DNA from: an uncultured Flavobacteriales bacterium
Lineage (GTDB): Bacteria; Bacteroidota; Bacteroidia; Flavobacteriales; Crocinitomicaceae
Direction: 5' to 3'
Assembly (NCBI GenBank): GCA_946479985.1
Contig: CAMLIF010000053.1
Coordinates: 1 to 25,748 of the forward strand
Length of the DNA stretch: 25,748 bases
The notes under the pieces are model-generated. The model was not told where the DNA came from and did not search any database. It was given only the letters and a program-made list of their open reading frames with translations. Positions 1-5,849 of this stretch are shown here, in pieces. The first letter of the stretch is position 1. Every line of letters begins with the position of its first letter. Made by a program: the position numbers and the translations under genes.

Positions 1-1
1 A

Positions 2-391
2 AGCCATACCTATGCTGATATAAGTACGTACACCGTGACGCTCGAAGTAACAAACTACGCGGTGTACGTTCCCGGAAATAAGGTCATAGACATAGTCTAG
101 AAAAACCTGAGCTCAAGGAACAAAGAACTGAAAAACTACTATTTCCTGCCGTTTCGCGATGGAACAAGCGGTAAAACAACCTACGGCGGCGGAAAATACA
201 TGGACGTTATCCTCACCAAAGACGAATTAAAAGCAGGAAACATTACCCTCGATTTCAATACGAGTTACCATCCTTATTGCGCCTATTCATCGCGTTATTC
301 CTGTCCTATTGTGGATGCGGCAAATCGCGTTACACCAAAGATTGAGGCCGGCGAGTGTTATGATGTAGAGAAATATGGCGAAGCGCATTAA
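2..391 (+). pseudogene. DUF1684 family protein, C-terminal part with in-frame stop
   Basis: One frame runs from the window edge to the TAA at 389-391 and carries the hallmarks of the DUF1684 C-terminal half: an NYYFLPFRD block, then TYGGGKYMDV, then LDFNTSYHPYCAYSSRYSCP and a final IEAGE. The family usually ends this way. The same frame is interrupted by TAG at 98-100, between an upstream stretch that still reads as protein (TVTLEVTNYAVYV) and the downstream conserved block. Both sides lie in the same frame, so a single nonsense change explains it without an indel. A shorter product from the ATG at 200 (63 residues) would lack much of the domain. The 5' end is outside the window. The function of DUF1684 is not established. 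It could also be a sequence error rather than a true pseudogene; family assignment is firmer than the pseudogene call. Confidence 0.6.
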
Positions 392-407
392 CTTTTAACT
401 ACCAATT

Positions 408-1118
408 ATGAAAAACCTTCTTACGCTACTTACAATCTCACTTGTCGTTTTCAGCTGCACCACGCAATCGAAAAGCAAAGCACCAAAAAACATAAAGCCC
501 GTTGAACTTGGATTTTACGAAACGTTTAGTGCGCAGGAAATTCATTCCAACTGGAGTTCACTGAAAAACTGGGTAGCACAGAATGATTCTATTCTGGCAA
601 CACAAAATATAAGAGGGGTTGATATGAACAGTTGGGTGATGCAGAATGTTCCGGGATGTATTGGAACTGTTCGCGCTGAAAACATGGAAACAATCAATAC
701 AATTTTATCCTTGCCGGAAACGATGGCTTTATTTCCGAAAAATTTAAAGTTCGTTTGGTCGGTCGACGGTGAGAACATGAAAGAAGACGGGACTCGTTAT
801 TCGCTTTATGCATTAAAAATACCGGAAAACGGAAAAGCAACAATCACCGGAAAAGACATAGCGGAAGCCACTGCTGCAACGGATGAGAATAGCCGGCAAA
901 CGAGTATTAGCATGATCATGACCGAAAAAGGTTCCGAATTGTGGGCCGAAATGACCAGGAAGAATATCGGTAAATACATTGCTATTGCCGTATATGACAA
1001 CGTGTTTTCATGCCCGAGGGTTCAAAACGCTATAACCAGCGGGGATTCACAAATTAGCGGCAATTTTAATCTTAGTGAAGCTGAAGAACTGGCAGGGGCA
1101 ATCAATGCAGGTCATTAA
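408..1118 (+). CDS. Lipoprotein made of a free-standing SecD periplasmic (P1) domain
   Basis: The protein has 236 residues with a lipoprotein signal peptide (MKNLLTLLTISLVVFSC, lipidated Cys at about 17). Residues 100-235 follow the first periplasmic domain of Bacteroidota SecD/SecDF: LFPKNLKFVW, then YSLYALKI with NGKATITGKDI, then a P1 head region with ISMIMTEKGSELWAEMTRKNIGKYIAI, SCPRVQNAITSG, QISGNFNLSEAEELA and a closing INAG. In SecD this domain sits between TM1 and the translocon membrane core and helps pull preproteins across the membrane. Here the chain stops just after the INAG motif and no membrane helix follows. The role is unknown; it may bind secreted polypeptides or modulate SecDF, but that is inference. 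The ATG lies 16 bases after the DUF1684 remnant, and the next lipoprotein starts 10 bases downstream, so the two lipoprotein genes may be co-transcribed. Confidence 0.8.
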   Translation: MKNLLTLLTISLVVFSCTTQSKSKAPKNIKPVELGFYETFSAQEIHSNWSSLKNWVAQNDSILATQNIRGVDMNSWVMQNVPGCIGTVRAENMETINTILSLPETMALFPKNLKFVWSVDGENMKEDGTRYSLYALKIPENGKATITGKDIAEATAATDENSRQTSISMIMTEKGSELWAEMTRKNIGKYIAIAVYDNVFSCPRVQNAITSGDSQISGNFNLSEAEELAGAINAGH

Positions 1119-1128
1119 AAAAGAAAAT

Positions 1129-1701
1129 ATGAAAATCAGCTCTTTAACTGTACTATTATTAGTCTTCTCATCTTGTCAAAGTGAAGCACAAACAGAAGTG
1201 GCAAAGGAATCAAAAACTGAAACTGCCCCAACGTGGTCCAGTAAGTTTTATTCATTCAGCTTCAATATATCTGGAAATAAATGGAAGCAAACAATCTATA
1301 GCGACACAAAGCAAAAAATGTTCGTGGGGCTGGCAACAGATTCGAACTTGATAGAATGTACATATAAAATCACGTCTAATACTCCAAAAAGTAAACTGAG
1401 CAACGATGACTATTATAAATCAATCTCAGAGAATATAGGACCATCTACTGATCCTGAATATGTGTTTATTGCAGAAAATGATACAACTTTTCACGAACAA
1501 ACCTTTCATCAACTCATTTTCGATATCTATGTTGAAAGCAAAGGAATATTAAGACAGCATTTTTTGATCTATCGAACAGATGAAATGACATACCAGGTGG
1601 ATATCAGTTATCCTATTGACAAAAAAGGATCGGCAACGGCTAAAATACCAGAGGAACTGATAGAATTGGACAAAAACATAACATTGAAAACCGTTGAATG
1701 A
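1129..1701 (+). CDS. Hypothetical lipoprotein, 190 residues
   Basis: I do not recognise this family. The frame is open further upstream, to an ATG inside the preceding gene, but the ATG at 1129 is chosen because it gives a clean lipoprotein signal (MKISSLTVLLLVFSSC, Cys at 16), which the longer form would bury. The mature part begins with a Ser/Lys/Thr/Glu-rich linker, then a roughly 140-residue region with alternating hydrophobic strands (FYSFSFNISGNKWKQ, KMFVGLATDSNLIEC, FHQLIFDIYVESKGI, TYQVDISYPI). This pattern resembles PsbP/DcrB-like beta-sandwich lipoproteins, but only in general shape. It follows the SecD-like lipoprotein by 10 bases and is probably read with it. A dispersed repeat lies 33 bases after its stop. 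Confidence 0.7.
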   Translation: MKISSLTVLLLVFSSCQSEAQTEVAKESKTETAPTWSSKFYSFSFNISGNKWKQTIYSDTKQKMFVGLATDSNLIECTYKITSNTPKSKLSNDDYYKSISENIGPSTDPEYVFIAENDTTFHEQTFHQLIFDIYVESKGILRQHFLIYRTDEMTYQVDISYPIDKKGSATAKIPEELIELDKNITLKTVE

Positions 1702-1733
1702 TCGTAAATTCCTTAAGGCAAAAACGAAAACTT

Positions 1734-1790
1734 CTTCGATCTCAGCTTTGAGACCACTTTACGCTCTCCGCGAACTTTGCGGGAAAATAT
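1734..1790 (+). repeat. Dispersed intergenic repeat, copy 1
   Basis: This 57-bp stretch matches 3158-3216 almost base for base. It starts CTTCGATCTCAGCTTTGAGA, continues ACCACTTTACGCTCTCCG and ends CGAACTTTGCGGGAAAATAT. The inner part has a 9-bp rhythm (CTTTACGCT, CTCCGCGAA, CTTTGCGGG), and CCGC/GCGG can pair around CGAACTTTGCGG. It sits between the lipoprotein gene and the higB promoter, outside any gene. Confidence 0.8.
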
Positions 1791-1845
1791 TCATTCTTAG
1801 AAAATAAAACCACATTGCAATTCCCAATTCGGGAACTTTATTACT

Positions 1846-1853
1846 TATATTTG
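1846..1853 (+). promoter_or_regulatory. Probable -7 box for higBA
   Basis: TATATTTG is an exact match to the Bacteroidota -7 element TAnnTTTG, 17 bases before the TTG start of higB, which would give a short leader. No good -33 TTTG lies at the expected 19-base spacing; the nearest TTG (1815-1817) is too far away. The call rests on the one box and its position. Confidence 0.45.
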
Positions 1854-1870
1854 TTCAAAACCAGTATTCC

Positions 1871-2137
1871 TTGAGAGTAATTGCTAAAAAAATATTAAGA
1901 GATTTTTGGGAAGTACATACTGATTGTGAACAGCAGTTATTATCCTGGTTTCAGGAAGCAAGCAGGGTAAGTTGGAAAAATCCTAACGAGATAAAATCTG
2001 AATACCCGAGTGCAAGTTTCCTAAACGATAACAGAATAGTATTCAACATAAAAGGAAATAATTACAGGTTAATCGTTAAAGTGAATTATACGTATCAAAT
2101 GATTTGGATTCGTTTCATTGGAACACATGCTGAATAA
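1871..2137 (+). CDS. higB: HigB-type mRNA interferase toxin, C-terminally truncated
   Basis: The 88-residue product follows the HigB toxin family (RelE-like fold): MRVIAKKILRDFWE at the start, a central SASFLNDNRIVFNIKGNNYRL block and a final IRFIGTHAE. Such toxins cleave mRNA on the ribosome and are held in check by HigA, encoded next. The start is TTG; there is no in-frame ATG, and the family normally begins exactly at MRVIAKK. The usual ending is GTHxxYDKIDAxTI. Here the codon expected to be Tyr is TAA (2135-2137), and the following in-frame codons read DIINANEI before another TAA at 2162-2164, just 5 bases ahead of higA. A one-base TAT-to-TAA change therefore seems to have removed the last nine residues. 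Whether the truncated toxin is active is unknown. Confidence 0.85.
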   Translation: MRVIAKKILRDFWEVHTDCEQQLLSWFQEASRVSWKNPNEIKSEYPSASFLNDNRIVFNIKGNNYRLIVKVNYTYQMIWIRFIGTHAE

Positions 2138-2169
2138 GACATAATAAACGCAAACGAAATTTAAGTATC

Positions 2170-2526
2170 ATGGAAATCAAACCAATAAAGACAGATACGG
2201 ATTATTACCAGGCTTTAGAAAGACTTGAAATAATCTTTGATGCAAAAAGTGGTATTCCTGAAGGCGATGAGCTGGAAGTGCTGGGGATTTTGATTGATCA
2301 ATACGAAAATGAGAAATTTCCAATTGGCTTTCCTGATCCAATTGAAGCAATCAAATTCAGAATGGAGCAATTAGGTTATAACCAAAACGACTTAGCAAAT
2401 ATTATCGGATTAAAAAGCCGGGCAAGCGAAATTCTAAACCGAAAAAGAAAGCTTTCACTTGAAATGATTCGTCAATTACATGAAAGACTGCACATCCCGA
2501 CTGATGTTTTGATTCAGGCCTATTAG
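2170..2526 (+). CDS. higA: HigA-type antitoxin, XRE helix-turn-helix
   Basis: The 118-residue protein has the usual HigA layout with toxin gene first. An acidic N-terminal half (MEIKPIKTDTDYYQALERLE, then EGDELEVLGILIDQYE) is followed by an XRE helix-turn-helix at about 60-115 (IEAIKFRMEQLGYNQNDLANIIGLKSRASEILNRKRKLSLEMIRQL in pieces: MEQLGYNQNDLANIIG as first helices, SRASEILNRKRKLS as recognition region). HigA neutralises HigB and normally represses its own operon. Length and motifs are complete, so the antitoxin looks functional although the toxin is shortened. The alpha/beta hydrolase gene begins 8 bases later and may share the transcript. Confidence 0.9.
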   Translation: MEIKPIKTDTDYYQALERLEIIFDAKSGIPEGDELEVLGILIDQYENEKFPIGFPDPIEAIKFRMEQLGYNQNDLANIIGLKSRASEILNRKRKLSLEMIRQLHERLHIPTDVLIQAY

Positions 2527-2533
2527 AATCATT

Positions 2534-3175
2534 TTGAATCAAAAAGTTTACATCTTCAGTGGTCTCGGAGCAGATGAACGGGTTTTCAAAAACATTGATT
2601 TCTCAGGTTTGCAAGCTGTACATGTAAAATGGATAATTCCAGAGCCAAAAGAAACCATTGAACACTACGCTTCCAGGATTCGTCAAAGCATTACAACACC
2701 CAACCCTATTTTGATCGGCTACTCATTCGGAGGAATAATGGCTATTGAGATTGCAAAACAGATTGAAACGGAAAAGATCATTCTAATAGCTTCAGCGAAA
2801 ACCCGAAAAGAAATCCCATCCTATTATCGTTTCGCCGGAAAACTGAGGATTCACAGTTTACTTCCTACGGCTTTGCTAAAATATCCGAACTTCTTTACCA
2901 ATTGGGTTTTTGGAACAGAAACCGCCGAGGACAAACAAATTCTGAAAAGAATTCTTGTCGAAACCGATCCCGGATATCTAAAATGGGCCATCGATCAAAT
3001 TGTGCGCTGGAAAAACACATTTGTTCCTGGTAACCTCGTTCATATTCACGGAACGAAAGATCGTGTGCTGCCTTTTCGTTTTGTTAAGCCTGATATTACC
3101 GTAGAAACCGGCGGACATTTTATGACTTTAAACAGAGCGAAAGAACTTTCTGCAATGCTTCGATCACAGCTTTGA
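2534..3175 (+). CDS. Alpha/beta hydrolase, 213 residues
   Basis: A small alpha/beta-hydrolase-fold protein of a type common in Bacteroidota. The N-terminus MNQKVYIFSGLGADERVF is the usual start of these proteins and fixes the TTG at 2534 as the start codon. The catalytic triad is visible: nucleophile Ser64 in GYSFGG, acid Asp176 in GTKDRVLP, and His195 in GGHFMTL. There is no signal peptide, so it is probably cytosolic; the substrate cannot be told. It starts 8 bases after higA. The last codons (Arg-Ser-Gln-Leu-stop) lie inside a dispersed repeat whose other copy is intergenic, so the extreme C-terminus is repeat-derived. The family usually ends about here, so the triad is not affected. Confidence 0.85.
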   Translation: MNQKVYIFSGLGADERVFKNIDFSGLQAVHVKWIIPEPKETIEHYASRIRQSITTPNPILIGYSFGGIMAIEIAKQIETEKIILIASAKTRKEIPSYYRFAGKLRIHSLLPTALLKYPNFFTNWVFGTETAEDKQILKRILVETDPGYLKWAIDQIVRWKNTFVPGNLVHIHGTKDRVLPFRFVKPDITVETGGHFMTLNRAKELSAMLRSQL

Positions 3176-3216
3176 GATACCACTTTGCGTTCTCCGCGAA
3201 CTTTGCGGGAAAATAT
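3158..3216 (+). repeat. Dispersed repeat, copy 2, overlapping a gene end
   Basis: This near copy of 1734-1790 begins CTTCGATCACAGCTTTGAGA and ends CGAACTTTGCGGGAAAATAT. It differs by a few substitutions and two extra bases. Its first 18 bases are the last five sense codons and the TGA of the alpha/beta hydrolase gene. The remaining 41 bases are intergenic. The inner triplet of 9-bp units is CTTTGCGTT, CTCCGCGAA, CTTTGCGGG. Confidence 0.8.
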
Positions 3217-3266
3217 AAACCCACTGGCTCTCAAAACATAAGGCATTTCATGCCACAGCGGCACTA

Positions 3267-3311
3267 CGTATGAAAAAATAATATTTGCACGTACGGATTT
3301 GATTTCATACG
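3267..3311. repeat. 9-bp inverted repeat in the gene-poor stretch
   Basis: CGTATGAAA (3267-3275) is repeated inverted as TTTCATACG (3303-3311), with 27 bases between. It lies in the 462-bp stretch 3176-3637, where I see no convincing gene on either strand. It could be a hairpin or an operator-like site, but no gene starts nearby in a position to use it. Confidence 0.4.
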
Positions 3312-3366
3312 CTATAGTTTACTCCCTGAATACTTTTAAGGATCAATAGTAACAGACGATTCCTGA

Positions 3367-3471
3367 CTTTTCGCAGCCCAATCTCTGTTGTTCAAAGGCC
3401 GATCTTCACTTTTCAAGGGCCAATCTTCACCTTTCGAGGGCCAATCTTCATTGTTCGCTGGCCTATTAGCG
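3367..3471. repeat. Tandem repeat, about five 21-bp units
   Basis: Contiguous 21-bp units can be laid out from 3367: three central units (3388-3408, 3409-3429, 3430-3450) share the pattern TTCaagGGCCaATCTTCA with one or two changes each, and the flanking units are more diverged. The unit length is a multiple of three, so both strands stay open across it; the - strand would read degenerate heptads such as PLKSEDR and PSKGEDW. There is no spacer between units, so it is not a CRISPR array. I do not consider the short open frames across it to be genes. Confidence 0.75.
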
Positions 3472-3569
3472 TTTGTCTTAAGCTTGTCACCGTTTACTCC
3501 GCAATCTTTGCCAGCTGCTAATCCTCGTCTCCTTACAAACCAAAAAAAAGGCAAATTTATTCAAATCGA

Positions 3570-3586
3570 CTTTACGTACTCCGCGA
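3570..3586 (+). repeat. Possible third, partial copy of the dispersed repeat
   Basis: CTTTACGTACTCCGCGA differs from the matching part of copy 1 (CTTTACGCTCTCCGCGA) at two positions. The similarity stops after this, so it is either a fragment or a chance match. Confidence 0.3.
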
Positions 3587-3637
3587 TGAAACATGAAGTT
3601 TCGGTACGAATGCTTCTTGTCTCCGCAGGTATTTAAC

Positions 3638-3841
3638 TCAATCCTCGTCTCCTTCAAGTATCTCCACCACTCGTCCAACTTTTTTCTCATCCGTCATAAT
3701 CTTAATTCCGTGCGGATGCGTGGGTGCGCTGGTCAGAATGCTTTTCACAATTCCTTCCGTAACTTCACCGCTGCGTTGATGGTGTTTCTGAATAAAAGCT
3801 ACGAGCATTCCCGGTTTGATGTCTTTGCGTTCTGGTTTCAT
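3638..3841 (-). CDS. ywbE: YwbE family protein (DUF2196)
   Basis: The 67-residue product matches the YwbE family along its whole length: KDIKPGMLVAF at the start, then HHQRSGEVTEGIVKSILT, then the characteristic SAPTHPHGIKIM, and finally VGRVVEIL followed by an acidic tail. The family consists of very small SH3-like proteins of unknown role, usually 60-70 residues, so this copy is full length. It is the only - strand gene in the left half of the window and diverges from the DUF6265-YciI gene. The ATG follows a TAACTTTG box by only five bases. The last four codons plus stop are in a 15-bp sequence that recurs 120 bp downstream of the gene. Confidence 0.85.
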   Translation of the reverse strand: MKPERKDIKPGMLVAFIQKHHQRSGEVTEGIVKSILTSAPTHPHGIKIMTDEKKVGRVVEILEGDED

Positions 3842-3846
3842 AAGAA

Positions 3847-3854
3847 CAAAGTTA
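3847..3854 (-). promoter_or_regulatory. Probable -7 box for ywbE
   Basis: Read on the - strand the sequence is TAACTTTG, an exact TAnnTTTG match, then TTCTT and the ATG of ywbE. With the usual few bases between this box and the transcription start, the mRNA would begin at or next to the start codon, that is, leaderless. A TTGC lies 22 bases upstream of the box, slightly further than the ideal spacing for a -33 element. Confidence 0.5.
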
Positions 3855-3910
3855 ATTAATCACAGTGGAGAATTTGCAATCATGCGCCGGACTCACAAAG
3901 CGAAAAAGCG

Positions 3911-3918
3911 TATTTTTG
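3911..3918 (+). promoter_or_regulatory. Probable -7 box for the DUF6265-YciI gene
   Basis: TATTTTTG matches TAnnTTTG exactly and lies 21 bases before the chosen ATG at 3940. It supports that start over the in-frame ATG at 3865, which would be upstream of the promoter. No clear -33 element was seen. Confidence 0.5.
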
Positions 3919-3939
3919 AAACGATCCAACAATTACACA

Positions 3940-4821
3940 ATGAAATTATTTAGTCTTCTTTCGATTATCTTATTGTCAAACCTTGTTTCTGCCCAGGATA
4001 AATTCCCCGATTTTCTTGCAGGAACCTGGAAAATGGAAAACGGAGATACCTATGAGCATTGGGACAAACTCTCTAAAACGCTATTGAAAGGTTATTCTTA
4101 CGACATAAAAAAAGGGGAAATGATTATAAACGAATACCTGGATCTTTCGAAACGTGAAGACGGAATCTTCTACATCCCAACTGTCATTGGACAAAATGAT
4201 GGAAAAAGCGTTGATTTCAAACTTGTTCAATCAGACAGCATGTTTGTCTTTGAGAATAAAACCCACGATTTCCCGCAGAAGATTGTCTATAAAAAACTAT
4301 CCCCGACTGAAATTTATGTGCAGGTTCTGGGCACAAACGACAAAGGCTTTTCGTATAAAATGCAAAAGCAAAAATCTGCGGCTGCATCGTTAAAAACAGA
4401 ACCGTTTACGAAATCCGACAGCATTCCGAACCCAAACTACGATTCGGAGCTGGCCGAAAAATTAGGCGGCGATGATTATGGAATGAAGAACTACATTTTC
4501 GTGATCCTGAAAACCGGCGAAAATAAAACCACCGACAAAGCTTTCATCGACAGCTGCTTTATGGGACACATGTCTAATATGGGAAAACTGGTTGAACAGG
4601 AAAAACTCACTGTTGCCGGACCATTCGGTAAAAACGATCAAAGCATGCGCGGATTGTTCATTCTGAACGTTGCAACTGTTGAAGAAGCTGAGATCTTACT
4701 GCAAACAGATCCTGCAATCAAAGCAAAGTTATTGAAACCGGAATTGTACCCGTGGTACGGATCAGCTGCCTTGCCTGAATACCTGGAAGCAACGGAAAAG
4801 ATCTGGCGGTCGAAATTCTAA
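3940..4821 (+). CDS. Exported DUF6265-YciI two-domain protein
   Basis: The 293-residue protein starts with a Sec signal peptide (MKLFSLLSIILLSNLVSAQ, cleavage near 19). Residues 25-150 match DUF6265: FLAGTWKMENGDTYEHWDKL, GYSYDIKKGEM, THDFPQKIVYKKL. Residues 165-290 are a YCII-related domain: NYIFVILKTG, a conserved His in MGHMSNMGKL, LTVAGPFGKN, then MRGLFILNV and the ending LKPELYPWYGS. YciI domains are small ferredoxin-like folds, usually cytosolic, whose enzymatic role is not settled. The in-frame ATG at 3865 was rejected because it precedes the promoter box and hides the signal peptide. The stop overlaps the next ATG by one base (TAATG), so it is translationally coupled to the VOC protein. 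Confidence 0.85.
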   Translation: MKLFSLLSIILLSNLVSAQDKFPDFLAGTWKMENGDTYEHWDKLSKTLLKGYSYDIKKGEMIINEYLDLSKREDGIFYIPTVIGQNDGKSVDFKLVQSDSMFVFENKTHDFPQKIVYKKLSPTEIYVQVLGTNDKGFSYKMQKQKSAAASLKTEPFTKSDSIPNPNYDSELAEKLGGDDYGMKNYIFVILKTGENKTTDKAFIDSCFMGHMSNMGKLVEQEKLTVAGPFGKNDQSMRGLFILNVATVEEAEILLQTDPAIKAKLLKPELYPWYGSAALPEYLEATEKIWRSKF

Positions 4822-5204
4822 TGCTGAAAGCAGTTCACCATATTGCCGTTATCTGCAGCAATATAGAAGTCTCCAGGAAGTTCTATACAGAAATTCTTGG
4901 CTTAGATATTATCCGGGAAGTTTACAGATCAGAGCGCGATTCGTGGAAAGTAGATCTGGCACTAAACGGAATTTATGTTATTGAACTCTTCTCCTTTCCT
5001 GATCCGCCAAAACGCGTTTCCCAACCGGAAGCTCTGGGTTTACGTCATATTGCTTTTAGTGTAGAAAATTTAGATTCTGTGGTAAACCAACTTCAATTGA
5101 AATCAGTTCCTTTTGAACCCATTCGAACTGATGAACACACCGGAAAGCGTTTTACATTTATAACCGATCCGGATCTGTTACCGATTGAGTTGTACGAGTT
5201 GTAG
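4821..5204 (+). CDS. VOC family glyoxalase-like protein (YaeR/SMU.1112c type)
   Basis: A single VOC protein of 127 residues with two beta-alpha-beta-beta-beta modules. The four metal-ligand positions of glyoxalase I-like proteins are present: His7 (AVHHIAV), Glu55 (YVIELFSFP), His76 (LGLRHIAFSV) and Glu123 (LPIELYEL). FPDPPKRVSQPEALGLRHIAF is typical of the YaeR/SMU.1112c branch, whose substrate is not known. There is no signal peptide, so it is cytosolic although its coupled upstream partner is exported. The ATG overlaps the upstream stop. Confidence 0.88.
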   Translation: MLKAVHHIAVICSNIEVSRKFYTEILGLDIIREVYRSERDSWKVDLALNGIYVIELFSFPDPPKRVSQPEALGLRHIAFSVENLDSVVNQLQLKSVPFEPIRTDEHTGKRFTFITDPDLLPIELYEL

Positions 5205-5282
5205 ACCAATCAAAACAGCCATTAACATTTTGATAAGAAATGCCTTAGACAAAATTCCCTAGATTCACCGAAAACACATTCC

Positions 5283-5765
5283 ATGAAACAACTGCTTTTA
5301 CTTCTCGCATTGAATCCTTTCGTGTTTTACAGTTATTCGCAGGATCTTGTTGCATTGAAAAATCCGGTGGTATATCAAATTGGAGGCGAACCAGGGCATT
5401 TGTATTGCCTGCAGCAAACCGTTGATCTCGAGGTAAAGGAATGGGCTTATGATTCCTGTGACTATTATCAAAATCGCTTCAACGTTACATTCCAGGTACG
5501 CAATGAAACGAACGAATCTTTGATTTGCGACAAAAACCTTATTGTCTGGTACGACGCGGGAAGCAGCATCAGATCTTCGGGAAGCGTTGTGCTGGCTCCC
5601 GGAGAAACAGGAACGTTTACAATAGAAGTAATTCCTTTTCACAAATGGAAAATGAATGCGCGCGGAGAATTTAGAATTACAGCGGGCGAAAGTGAGCTGT
5701 TAATCCCTATGAAATTAGTCTTCACATGCACCTCTAAGAAATGTTCCCGGAAGATTTATGAATAA
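5283..5765 (+). CDS. Hypothetical exported protein, 160 residues
   Basis: I do not recognise the family. MKQLLLLLALNPFVFYSYSQ is a good Sec signal peptide. The mature part of about 140 residues alternates strands in the manner of an immunoglobulin-like sandwich (FNVTFQVRNETNESLIC, SGSVVLAPGETGTFTIEV, GEFRITAGESELLIPMKLVFTC). FQVRN followed by LAPGETGTF is a common arrangement in exported Ig-like domains. Six Cys occur in the mature part, several of them probably paired. It stands alone, with gaps of about 80 bases on each side. Confidence 0.7.
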   Translation: MKQLLLLLALNPFVFYSYSQDLVALKNPVVYQIGGEPGHLYCLQQTVDLEVKEWAYDSCDYYQNRFNVTFQVRNETNESLICDKNLIVWYDAGSSIRSSGSVVLAPGETGTFTIEVIPFHKWKMNARGEFRITAGESELLIPMKLVFTCTSKKCSRKIYE

Positions 5766-5849
5766 GGTCTGTACTGTAAATACAGCTAATGTTTCAATTT
5801 TCAATTCTAACACTTCCACGCTTTTCATTATCTTTCAAAAAAATCTGAT

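Noticed and set aside
542..1000. Two - strand open frames opposite the SecD-like lipoprotein.
   Set aside because: The + strand frame has a signal peptide and a clear family match; the antisense frames have neither.
3367..3471. Possible CRISPR array.
   Set aside because: The units are contiguous and degenerate, with no spacers, and no cas gene is in the window.
3600..3638. Intrinsic terminator behind ywbE (GAAAC/GTTTC on the - strand).
   Set aside because: The stem is only five bases and the nearest T run lies about 40 bases further on.
3336..3690. Overlapping short open frames on both strands across and beside the 21-bp tandem repeat (about 67-82 residues).
   Set aside because: They are open because the repeat unit is a multiple of three; there is no family match, no promoter box at a fitting place, and they conflict with ywbE.
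3865..3939. Longer start for the DUF6265-YciI protein.
   Set aside because: The added 25 residues would put the signal peptide inside the chain, and the ATG lies upstream of the likely promoter.
5766..5800. Short palindrome CTGTAAATACAG as a terminator.
   Set aside because: A five-base AT-rich stem with almost no loop and no following T run is too weak to call.
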